NCBI RefSeq assembly: GCF_001435235.1
Contig: NZ_AZGB01000016.1
Location: 62,001-126,000, forward strand
From: Liquorilactobacillus ghanensis DSM 18630
Lineage (GTDB): Bacteria > Bacillota > Bacilli > Lactobacillales > Lactobacillaceae
Length of the DNA: 64,000 nt
Reading direction: 5' to 3'
Shown: positions 44,830 through 52,460 of the stretch, in pieces
Layout: the number at the start of each line of letters is the position of its first letter
Numbering within the stretch: the stretch's first letter is position 1
Made by a program: the position numbers and the translations under genes
The notes under the pieces: generated by a model
Database searches by the model: none
What the model was told of the DNA's origin: nothing
The model's input: the letters and a program-made list of their open reading frames with translations, nothing else

Positions 44830-46524
44830 TTAGCTAAAGAGTTTCTTAGTAGCACGAACCAAAGTTTTTAGATCACGATCATAACGCGGTGTTTTGACTA
44901 GATGAGCCATTGGTATGCCTGCAAAGTGAAAGGCAGCAATCTCACCTGAGCGAACCGCACTTTGCTCGGTAAAAATCATTTGGAAAGGCTGCTCAACAAA
45001 TTCACCGGTAAAAGCAAGATTAGTTGAGTTTTCAGGAATTACTTCCGGCCGATCACTTTTAGCCCGGTTGTTGAAAAGCGCTGAGGCATAAGGCATATAA
45101 ACTGGAATGTTATTGATAATGCTGTCAAGAATTTCCGTTTCTTTGGTCTTGATATTGACAGGACCAGGATCGACCTTTGCGAGCTGACCAATTAGTTCTT
45201 GAGCCATTTCTTTACCGTTCATTTCAATATACGGTTTTTGGATAAATTCACCACGCCGACGCGGATATAAGAAGTATCCCCAGATAACAGTTTCATTTGG
45301 TTTCTGTGTGGTAAAATGTGGCTGATGATGAACAACAATTGACATATTGACATCTTTTTGACCCAATGAAGTAATTGGTTCGGTCGATAGGAACGAGTTT
45401 AAAGCATTTCCGGGAACTTGGGTGGTAATGCGGGTAATCTCGTCTAATAGTAAGTGATTTTTAGTAGTTAGCGTAAAGCTGACCCATTCACTAGCTGAAC
45501 GGTCTGCAAAGAACTTATCCGGTTTGCCTAGATTATAAAACTGTTGCGAGATTTGTTTCCATAAACTGGCAGCCGCACCATAATCCGGATTTTCAGCAGC
45601 TGGTGTATGATAATCGCCTAATGTTGCAGAATCTGTAATCGAACCATTAGTAAAGATAACCGCTGTTTGGTCATCGATAACAACTTCTTCCGGTTCATTA
45701 GTTTCTGTATTAGTCATTTTAATTTTAGTGACCGTAATTTCATCTTGCATAGTTGTTGGTTTAAATTCAAATTCGGTTACTCGCCGATTAAGAATGAAAT
45801 GGCAGCCTTGATCTTGCAAATAATTGAGCAATGGCAGCATAATACTTTCAAACTGATTGTAGCGGGTCCGATTGACACCTACTAAATGTTCAATCTGGGT
45901 AAACTCATAAATCATTTGGTGCATATAGCGGCGAAGTTCCTGAGCAGAACTCTGTGTTCGAAAAGCAAAGGTAGTTTCCCACATATACCAGAAGTTGGTT
46001 TGGAAGATGTGTGGGGAGTGTTTAAAATACTCGGCAATTGAAATATTATCAAGTTTTTCTTCATCTTCATCAGCCAGCATGATCAGCTTACTCAATAACA
46101 CCCGATCGGTATTATTTAATCCTAGATGACCGGCATCTAAAATCCCTTTCCCGCCTTCCATTAAACGAGCTTTATCAAAAGTCGGATGAGCAGCATCAAA
46201 TTCATAAGTATCCTGAGCGGCTGTTAATCCTGGTTCAGTTGCTGATGGGATTCGTTCCAAAAGATCCATCAGGTCGACATAGGTCCGATAATTAAGCATT
46301 CGTCCACCACGAGCGATGTACCCTTGAGTATTTTCCAGCGGGTGCTGCTGATTCCAATAATCGTCAGTAGCAGCGGATGTTGTTGACCCGTCATTTGAAC
46401 CATGGTTATCGAGTGAATAAAAAGTGATGTTTTCTCCAGCCCAATGACCTTCTTGAATTAAGTAGACTGCTGCCGCTAAATTAGCTAAACCGGCTCCAAT
46501 CATGACTGCTTTTTCTTTAACCAA
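44830..46524 (-). CDS. ohyA: Oleate hydratase (fatty acid double-bond hydratase)
   Basis: The 564-residue FAD enzyme of the MCRA/OhyA family adds water to the cis-9 double bond of oleic and linoleic acid. FAD-binding residues are in MIGAGLANLAAAVYLI and YIARGGRMLNY. WYMWETTFAFR and FVEQPFQMIFTEQ are highly typical. The start is TTG at 46524, well placed after AAAGGACGTGA and aligned with the family N-terminus. A small membrane-protein gene lies 30 bases upstream on the same strand and is probably co-transcribed. It may protect membranes from unsaturated fatty acids. Confidence 0.95.
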   Translation of the reverse strand: MVKEKAVMIGAGLANLAAAVYLIQEGHWAGENITFYSLDNHGSNDGSTTSAATDDYWNQQHPLENTQGYIARGGRMLNYRTYVDLMDLLERIPSATEPGLTAAQDTYEFDAAHPTFDKARLMEGGKGILDAGHLGLNNTDRVLLSKLIMLADEDEEKLDNISIAEYFKHSPHIFQTNFWYMWETTFAFRTQSSAQELRRYMHQMIYEFTQIEHLVGVNRTRYNQFESIMLPLLNYLQDQGCHFILNRRVTEFEFKPTTMQDEITVTKIKMTNTETNEPEEVVIDDQTAVIFTNGSITDSATLGDYHTPAAENPDYGAAASLWKQISQQFYNLGKPDKFFADRSASEWVSFTLTTKNHLLLDEITRITTQVPGNALNSFLSTEPITSLGQKDVNMSIVVHHQPHFTTQKPNETVIWGYFLYPRRRGEFIQKPYIEMNGKEMAQELIGQLAKVDPGPVNIKTKETEILDSIINNIPVYMPYASALFNNRAKSDRPEVIPENSTNLAFTGEFVEQPFQMIFTEQSAVRSGEIAAFHFAGIPMAHLVKTPRYDRDLKTLVRATKKLFS

Positions 46525-46554
46525 TCAAATCACGTCCTTTCAATGACTAACAAG

Positions 46555-46683
46555 TTAACTATTGTATTTGGCGTAAGCGTTTAAATCGTCGCCTTGACCG
46601 ATTTTCATATATTTAACAGTTTGGCAAACGGCAATGGCTGCTGTTGTTGCCAACAGCAAGCCTAAAAAACATTTTTTCTTCAT
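46555..46683 (-). CDS. Small membrane-anchored protein (42 aa), unknown
   Basis: ATG at 46683 follows GCGAGGTGAG, a strong ribosome site. The peptide starts MKKKCFLGLLLATTAAIAV, a basic N-terminus plus one hydrophobic segment (residues 6-20), and ends with a short hydrophilic tail (KIGQGDDLNAYAKYNS). It could be a single-pass membrane protein; a Cys at position 5 lies before the hydrophobic core, so it is not a lipobox. It sits directly upstream of the oleate hydratase gene. I recognise no family. Confidence 0.65.
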   Translation of the reverse strand: MKKKCFLGLLLATTAAIAVCQTVKYMKIGQGDDLNAYAKYNS

Positions 46684-46739
46684 AACGAACTCACCTCGCT
46701 GAGCATATTTAAAAGTTGTATCCTAATCAAATCATAGCG

Positions 46740-46753
46740 CGAAAACGCTTTTT
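46740..46753. promoter_or_regulatory. Weak cre-like site upstream of the ohyA transcript
   Basis: CGAAAACGCTTTTT matches TGWAARCGYTWNCW at 12 of 14 positions; it lies about 57 bases upstream of the small ORF. Confidence 0.3.
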
Positions 46754-46790
46754 TTAATAGTGATTTGGCATTGTTATTAGAAAAGGTTAA

Positions 46791-47945
46791 TTAATGCTGT
46801 TCTTGTAGAAAAGCAAGTGCGAATTTTTCATAAAACTCAATTGCTTGTAAGTAGGTTGGAAGTTCAACGTACTCATTACTCTGGTGTGAACTGTCAGAAC
46901 CAGGTCCGATTTCAATACTGTTGAAACTGCCCTTGGCTTGCAGAAATTCAGCGCCATCATTAGCGCCGGAGCTGCCGGTGACTTTAATTTTCTTTCCTAG
47001 TAGTTGTTGATAAACGCGTTGGGCACATTTGATAATTGGTGATGCCGGATCTCCTGGAATCGCTTCTTCTGGGAAACTATATTCAACGGCTAACTTAACA
47101 TCGGGCTGCTGATTAAGTTCAGCTACTAGCCCGGCAATTCTGTCATAGAAAATCTGATTAGGGTAGGCGGGGATTGTCCGAATATTGCCCATTAACTCAG
47201 CATATGATGGAATGCTGTTAACCTGCTCACCGCCGGCAATTTTAGTAATATTGTGTGTGATTCCACCTAGAACAGGATCAGTTTTGGTCAGGTCAGCCAA
47301 ACGAGGCTTAATTTGTTGATAAAACAACATTAAATTATCAATTGCGTTGATTCCAAATTGTGGTCGGGCAGCATGAGCGGTTTTACCGATCGAAGTTATT
47401 TTATAATCGATTACACCACGAGCTGTATAAATTAGATTGTTTAAATTGCTGGTTGGTTCAGCAATCAGCAGTCCGGCTAAGTTATCAGCGTAACCAGCTT
47501 TAGTCAACTGAGCTGCACCATATTCACCGGTTTCTTCACCAACAGTTGCCAACAGTCGAATTCGTCCAGGCAGGGAACGGTTGCTTTCAAGCAGTTCTAA
47601 CATTGCAGCTACTAAAGCAGCTAAACCGCTTTTCATATCTGCTGCTCCACGTCCATATAACCGCTGCTGTCGGATCACCGGCTCAAAAGGATCACTGTCC
47701 CAAGCTGCCGGATCACCTGGAGCAACAACATCCATATGCCCGGAAAAGCCTAAAAGTGGGCCACTTTCACCAATTGTAACTATGAGATTATCTCGTCCAG
47801 ATGCGTATGTCAGCCGCTCAATTTTAACAGCAGTATATGGTTCAAATAAACTGGCAAGATAATCAGCCGCTTGAGCTTCATTATCATTAACAGTTTTAAT
47901 TTTGATTAGATTTTGCAAAATTTCGATTTTCTTTTGCTCATTCAT
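46791..47945 (-). CDS. M20 family metallopeptidase (ArgE/DapE type)
   Basis: The 384-residue zinc hydrolase has GFSGHMDVVAPGD (metal His and Asp), GRGAADMKSGLAAL (bridging Asp), VGEETGEYGA (catalytic Glu), and a dimerisation lid in the middle (GKTAHAARPQFGINAI), plus a late GPGSDSSHQSNEYV with the last ligand His. It was probably recorded as succinyl-diaminopimelate desuccinylase in lactobacilli, but the family also includes acetylornithine deacetylases and dipeptidases, and there are no lysine or arginine genes nearby. The start at 47945 follows GCGAGGTGAC. Confidence 0.88.
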   Translation of the reverse strand: MNEQKKIEILQNLIKIKTVNDNEAQAADYLASLFEPYTAVKIERLTYASGRDNLIVTIGESGPLLGFSGHMDVVAPGDPAAWDSDPFEPVIRQQRLYGRGAADMKSGLAALVAAMLELLESNRSLPGRIRLLATVGEETGEYGAAQLTKAGYADNLAGLLIAEPTSNLNNLIYTARGVIDYKITSIGKTAHAARPQFGINAIDNLMLFYQQIKPRLADLTKTDPVLGGITHNITKIAGGEQVNSIPSYAELMGNIRTIPAYPNQIFYDRIAGLVAELNQQPDVKLAVEYSFPEEAIPGDPASPIIKCAQRVYQQLLGKKIKVTGSSGANDGAEFLQAKGSFNSIEIGPGSDSSHQSNEYVELPTYLQAIEFYEKFALAFLQEQH

Positions 47946-48090
47946 TTTGTCACCTCGCTAAATTCTTGTGTCTATTGTAGTTTATTTTAAACTGTTTGGA
48001 TAGCAATATTTATTGCTGCTCAAGCTATGATTTGAGATTTGCAGCTTGATTAAGTTAAGCGTTTGGGCTGCTGGTAATTGGTTTTGGTTA

Positions 48091-48118
48091 TTGTAGGTAA
48101 GTAAAGATTTGGTATACT
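48091..48118 (+). promoter_or_regulatory. Promoter of the PLD-helicase gene
   Basis: TTGTAG (48091-48096), 16 bases, TATACT (48113-48118), then AGGTGG before the ATG at 48151. Confidence 0.5.
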
Positions 48119-48150
48119 GAAAAGGAATTAGCAGAAATAGGTGGCAGATT

Positions 48151-51048
48151 ATGGAATTTAAACAAATTATCACGCAAGCAGCTTTGGCTGGATTGGCTGG
48201 AACAGATCAAGCAGATGTTTCAGCCTATACTCCACAATTACTAAGTAATACTGATCAAGAAACCATTTGGGAGCATTTGCGGACGCAATTGCAGCAATGT
48301 AGCGATTTTGTTTTTGCGGTTGCATTTATTACGGCTGATATGTTGCCGCCATTTAAAGCAGTAATGGCTGATTTGGCAGCTAAAAAAGTCCATGGCCGAC
48401 TAATAACTTCTGACTATCTTTCATTCAATCAGCCGGATACGCTGGCAGAATTATTGAAAATTCCAAATTTAACAACCAAAATTGCCCCTTTAGCCGGCTT
48501 TCATGCCAAAGGGTACTGGTTTGAACACCGTCAGCCTGATTATCAGACATTGATTATCGGTAGTGCCAACTTTACCCGATCAGCACTGTTGAAAAATTAT
48601 GAATGGAGTTTAGAATTAAATTCTTTGAATCAAGGAAAGTTAGTCATACAGCTGCGGCAAAAAATTAATCAGTTGTGGCAACAAAGCCATTTGCTGACGC
48701 CAACTTGGCTGAATGATTATCGGCAGCGCTGGCAGGCAGCACAACAACAGCACTCACCAACAGTTAAAGCCACTGAGGAGCTGGCCCCAATTACGCCTAA
48801 TCAGATGCAGCAAGCGGCTTTGCAGCAATTGGCAGCTTTGCGACAGACCGGTGCCCAGCGTGGGCTGGTTATTTCGGCAACCGGAACAGGGAAAACTTAT
48901 CTGGGAGCTTTTGATGTCAAACAGACTGCACCTAAGCGAATGCTGTTTGTTGCCCATCGTGAACAGATTTTGCGAAAAGCCAAGGCTAGTTTTCAGCGGG
49001 TACTTGGTGGTCCCAGCACTGACTATGGTTTTTTGAGCGGAACAAAGCAGCAGCCAACAGCTAAGTATTTATTTGCAACGGTACAGACTTTGGCTCAGCC
49101 AATCGTTATGCAGCAGTTTGAACCGCAGACGTTTGATTATTTGCTGATCGATGAAGCTCATCGAAGTGTCGCGGCCAGCTATCAGCGATTATTGGATTAT
49201 TTTCAACCACGATTTTGTTTGGGAATGACGGCTACTCCAGAGCGGACTGATGATTATAGTATTTTTCAGTTATTTGACTATAATATCGCCTATGAAATTC
49301 GATTGCAGGATGCTTTGGCTGCCGGGATGCTTTGTCCGTTTCATTATATTGGATTGCAAGATTATGAATATCAGGGCCAGCTTTTGACAGATAAGGCGCC
49401 TTTACGCCAATTGGCTGCTCCGGCGCGGGTCACTTATTTATTGCAGCAATTGGAATATTATAGTTATTCAGGAGCTCAGGTACATGGGTTAATTTTTTGC
49501 AGTCGCCGTGATGAAGCAGTTGAGTTGGCTCAAGCGTTGACAACTCAAGGGCATCCAGCACAAGCATTGGATGGAACGACGACGATTTCGCGGCGTGAAC
49601 GATTGGTAAAGCAGCTGGAACAAGGAAAAATTGAATATTTGGTAACAGTCGATGTGTTTAATGAAGGAGTCGATATTCCTTGTGTGAACCAAGTGGTAAT
49701 GCTGCGTAACACACAATCGCAAATTGTCTTTTTGCAGCAATTAGGCCGTGGGTTACGAAAGTTTCCTGGGAAAAAATATTTGACCGTTTTAGATTTTATC
49801 GGCAATTATCGAAACAATTATCTGATTCCCCTGGCTTTAACTGAGGATCATTCATTAAATAAAGATCAGGCTCGAAGTACTTTGGCTTTGGAACCGATTA
49901 TGGGTCTATCAACGATTACTTTTACTGAAATTGCCCGACAGCAGATTTATGCTTCTTTGCAGCGGGTCAAGTTGGATGGCTTTATTAAATTACGTCAGGT
50001 TTATCAGCAACTACAACAGCGGTTGGGACGAATACCATTGTTAACGGATTTTGCCCAGCAACAGCAGTTGGATGTACAGGTATTTGCAGAAAACAATCAA
50101 ATTGATAATTACTATCAATTTCTCAATAAAATGAAAGCTCCACAACCAATGCTAACCAAGCAGCAAGCAAGCTGGCTGACTTTTGTTACCCAGGAATTAT
50201 TGAATGGCAAACGGCGGCATGAATTGATTTTGCTGCAGGCTTTAAGCCATCAGCCACAGTTAACCCAAGTTGAATATCAACGACTGCTAGAACAGCAGGG
50301 ATGCCAAACGGATTCTGCTGTCTTGGATTCAGTTAAGGGGATTTTAAGTTTGACTTTCTTTCAAGTTAAGGCCGGTAAAAAATTGCAAGCTGATAAATAC
50401 GGCGGGCAACCACTGATCAACTGGGATCGTACTGGTTATCGATTGGCGCCAACTTTATGGCAGCAACTGCAATCTGGGGCTTGGTTTAAGCGCTTGTGGC
50501 AAGATGTTTTAACGGCCGGTTTGCTGCGGGCCAAGCAATATCAAGCGGGACAGGCGTTTACTTTATATCAAAAATATACGCGAAAAGATGTTTGTCGTTT
50601 GTTAGATTGGCCATTGGATGTTAGTGCCCCAATGTATGGTTATCGAGTAGATGATACGGCTTGTCCAATGTTTGTTACGTATCAAAATGATGCTGAAAAA
50701 AATGCTCGTTCGGGAGCTTATGTCAATTATTTTCTCAGTCCGGACACGATTCGCTGGTATACTCGCAGTCCGAGGCACTTAGATTCAGTGGAGGTACAAA
50801 AACTATTGGCTCGTGATGATCACGGTCATTTTCGAATACCGATTTATTTATTTATAAAACGCAGCGATGCCGAGGGCAAAGATTTTTATTATGTTGGTCG
50901 TTGTCAAATTTTACCAGCATCGGTCCATGAGGTTGAATTATCGTTTCCTGGCAAAAAGAAACGAGCAGCAGTTGCGCTGGATTTGCAACTGAATCAGCCA
51001 TTGAGTTATAAAATGTATCGTTTGATCATCGGGAAAAATCTTAATTGA
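48151..51048 (+). CDS. PLD-domain / superfamily 2 helicase / DUF3427 protein
   Basis: The 965-residue protein has three parts. Residues 30-190 form a phospholipase-D-like nuclease domain with the half motif GFHAKGYWF (HxK) and IIGSANFTRSAL. Residues 215-580 form an SF2 helicase: VISATGTGKTYLGA (Walker A), LIDEAHRS (DEAH box), MTATPERTD (motif III), and LQQLGRGLRKFPGKKYL (motif VI). Residues 680-965 match DUF3427, with GYRVDDTACPMFVTYQ and YTRSPRHLDS. The same architecture is found widely, and related proteins occur in restriction- and defence-like settings. It is intact and apparently monocistronic. Confidence 0.85.
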   Translation: MEFKQIITQAALAGLAGTDQADVSAYTPQLLSNTDQETIWEHLRTQLQQCSDFVFAVAFITADMLPPFKAVMADLAAKKVHGRLITSDYLSFNQPDTLAELLKIPNLTTKIAPLAGFHAKGYWFEHRQPDYQTLIIGSANFTRSALLKNYEWSLELNSLNQGKLVIQLRQKINQLWQQSHLLTPTWLNDYRQRWQAAQQQHSPTVKATEELAPITPNQMQQAALQQLAALRQTGAQRGLVISATGTGKTYLGAFDVKQTAPKRMLFVAHREQILRKAKASFQRVLGGPSTDYGFLSGTKQQPTAKYLFATVQTLAQPIVMQQFEPQTFDYLLIDEAHRSVAASYQRLLDYFQPRFCLGMTATPERTDDYSIFQLFDYNIAYEIRLQDALAAGMLCPFHYIGLQDYEYQGQLLTDKAPLRQLAAPARVTYLLQQLEYYSYSGAQVHGLIFCSRRDEAVELAQALTTQGHPAQALDGTTTISRRERLVKQLEQGKIEYLVTVDVFNEGVDIPCVNQVVMLRNTQSQIVFLQQLGRGLRKFPGKKYLTVLDFIGNYRNNYLIPLALTEDHSLNKDQARSTLALEPIMGLSTITFTEIARQQIYASLQRVKLDGFIKLRQVYQQLQQRLGRIPLLTDFAQQQQLDVQVFAENNQIDNYYQFLNKMKAPQPMLTKQQASWLTFVTQELLNGKRRHELILLQALSHQPQLTQVEYQRLLEQQGCQTDSAVLDSVKGILSLTFFQVKAGKKLQADKYGGQPLINWDRTGYRLAPTLWQQLQSGAWFKRLWQDVLTAGLLRAKQYQAGQAFTLYQKYTRKDVCRLLDWPLDVSAPMYGYRVDDTACPMFVTYQNDAEKNARSGAYVNYFLSPDTIRWYTRSPRHLDSVEVQKLLARDDHGHFRIPIYLFIKRSDAEGKDFYYVGRCQILPASVHEVELSFPGKKKRAAVALDLQLNQPLSYKMYRLIIGKNLN

Positions 51049-51053
51049 AAGAA

Positions 51054-51101
51054 TTGACTTTTGATACAACAATGATATTATTACGATATCAAGTGCTTGA
51101 T
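51054..51101 (+). promoter_or_regulatory. Promoter with overlapping dyad before the RHH/NfeD-like gene
   Basis: TTGACT (51054-51059), 16 bases, TATTAT (51076-51081). A perfect dyad, ATCAAG-TG-CTTGAT, occupies 51088-51101, at the expected transcription start. It could be an operator for the ribbon-helix-helix domain encoded by the first gene. Confidence 0.6.
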
Positions 51102-51122
51102 TAAGAATAGAAGGTGGCAGTG

Positions 51123-51461
51123 ATGGAAGATGCAACAACTTTTTTACTGCGGCTACCACAGCAACTAAAGCAACAGTTAGAGCAGCGGGCAAAAGAGGAA
51201 AATCGCAGTGTTAACAGTTTACTGGTCACATTGATTGAACAGTCATTGCAGACTAAACAGTCAACATCATTGGAAAATCGGCAATTTTTAGGCAAAGTAG
51301 TTGAAAATCGCCAAATTGATCCAGAAAATGGTTTAGCTCAAGTTAATGGAATTTATTACCGTTATTTAATTGAAGGCAATGAAAAGTTTTCAGCAAAGAA
51401 AAAGTATATTGTAATTGAAGCTAACGGAAATATTTTAACATTGCGACCAGTTGTTAAGTAA
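51123..51461 (+). CDS. Ribbon-helix-helix protein with NfeD-like C-terminal OB domain
   Basis: The 112-residue protein has two parts. Residues 5-45 (FLLRLPQQLKQQLEQRAKEE, then NRSVNSLLVTLIEQSL) have the strand-helix-helix pattern of Arc/MetJ DNA-binding proteins. Residues 55-112 (LGKVVENRQIDPENGLAQV, then NGIYYRYLIEGNEKFSAKKK, ending ILTLRP) match the small OB-fold domain of NfeD proteins. There are no membrane spans, unlike ordinary NfeD. I chose ATG 51123 with GAAGGTGGC before it. It is followed 18 bases later by an SPFH protein, the classical NfeD partner. The OB reading is by eye; the fusion would be unusual. Confidence 0.62.
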   Translation: MEDATTFLLRLPQQLKQQLEQRAKEENRSVNSLLVTLIEQSLQTKQSTSLENRQFLGKVVENRQIDPENGLAQVNGIYYRYLIEGNEKFSAKKKYIVIEANGNILTLRPVVK

Positions 51462-51479
51462 GGGGAGGAAGGAACAGTT

Positions 51480-52301
51480 ATGTTTGGGATAAAAATTATT
51501 CAGCAGAATTGTCAAGGCTTAGTTGAGACTTTAGGAAAATATCGGCGCAATGTTCCTGCTGGGATGCATTTATATGTTCCGATTATTCAGCATATTCGGA
51601 CAGTGAATTTGGCAATGCGCCCCCTAAAATTATCACAATATTCAGTGATTACTAAGGATAATGCCGATATCAAAGCTAGTGTAACTTTGAATTATCATGT
51701 GACCGATGCACAAAAATATGTTTATGAAAATACTGATTCAGTTGAATCAATGGCTCAGCTGGTTCGTGGTCATTTGCGGGATATTATCGGACGATTGGAA
51801 TTGACGGATGCTTTGGGTTCCACTTCCAAAATCAATGCAGATTTGGCAGCAGCTATTGGTGATTTAACCAATGTTTACGGAATTAATGTTGATCGAGTAA
51901 ATATAGATGAACTTACACCTTCAGTTGCGATCCAAGAAGCTATGGATAAACAGTTAACAGCTGATCGGGAACGAATTGCAACGATAGCCAAGGCTCAAGG
52001 TGAAGCTCAGAACATTAAACTAACAACAGATGCTAGAAATCGAGCATTGGTTGAAACGGCCCAAGCTCAAGCTGAAGCAACTCGGAAACGAGCAGATGCT
52101 GAGAATTATCGAATTGCGAAAACAGCTGCTGCATTGCAAACAGTTGGTGAAAATTATTTTAAAGATCAAAGCATTGCAGCGTTTGTTCAGTTAGCTAATT
52201 CAAGTACTAATCTTGTCGTAATTCCTAAAGAAGAAGTTACCGGATTGGGGCAAGTTCCGGTAATAAAAAAGCTGCTGGAACAAAATGATAATCAAGCCTA
52301 A
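51480..52301 (+). CDS. SPFH/Band 7 (stomatin-like) protein lacking a membrane anchor
   Basis: The 273-residue protein matches the SPFH domain: QGLVETLGKYRRNVPAGMHL, VPIIQHIRTVNLAMR, and VITKDNADIKASVTLNYHV. It then has the stomatin ELTPSVAIQEAMDKQLTADR helix and an Ala/Gln/Glu-rich coiled coil (170-225). The N-terminal transmembrane segment of most stomatins (about 30 residues) is missing; the gene begins directly at the SPFH fold with a good ribosome site (GGGGAGGAAGG). It may be peripheral, or depend on its NfeD-like partner. It is followed by a terminator. Confidence 0.88.
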   Translation: MFGIKIIQQNCQGLVETLGKYRRNVPAGMHLYVPIIQHIRTVNLAMRPLKLSQYSVITKDNADIKASVTLNYHVTDAQKYVYENTDSVESMAQLVRGHLRDIIGRLELTDALGSTSKINADLAAAIGDLTNVYGINVDRVNIDELTPSVAIQEAMDKQLTADRERIATIAKAQGEAQNIKLTTDARNRALVETAQAQAEATRKRADAENYRIAKTAAALQTVGENYFKDQSIAAFVQLANSSTNLVVIPKEEVTGLGQVPVIKKLLEQNDNQA

Positions 52302-52331
52302 TTTTAAATAAAAAGTTTTAGCAATATAAAG

Positions 52332-52362
52332 CGACTCGAATTTAATTCGAAGTCGTTTTTTT
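52332..52362 (+). terminator. Terminator after the SPFH gene
   Basis: CGACTCGAAT pairs with ATTCGAAGTCG (one bulge), followed by seven T. Confidence 0.8.
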
Positions 52363-52412
52363 GTTTTTGATATTATGCCGGGTATAAAAACAACTATTCC
52401 AACAGAGTATAG

Positions 52413-52438
52413 TATAATAAAAAAAGAAAGCGTTTTCT
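52413..52438 (+). promoter_or_regulatory. -10 element and cre site of the acoR-like gene
   Basis: TATAAT (52413-52418) has only a weak -35. AGAAAGCGTTTTCT (52425-52438) is immediately downstream; its complement matches the cre consensus at 13 of 14 positions and lies at the transcription start, as expected for CcpA roadblock or initiation repression. Confidence 0.65.
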
Positions 52439-52460
52439 CAAAAGGAAGAAGGAAATCAAT

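Noticed and set aside
45405-45425. TTTCCGGGAA in oleate hydratase as a Noc-binding site
   Set aside because: It lacks a base of the ATTTCCCGGGAAAT consensus and is not symmetric; chance inside a coding region is likelier.
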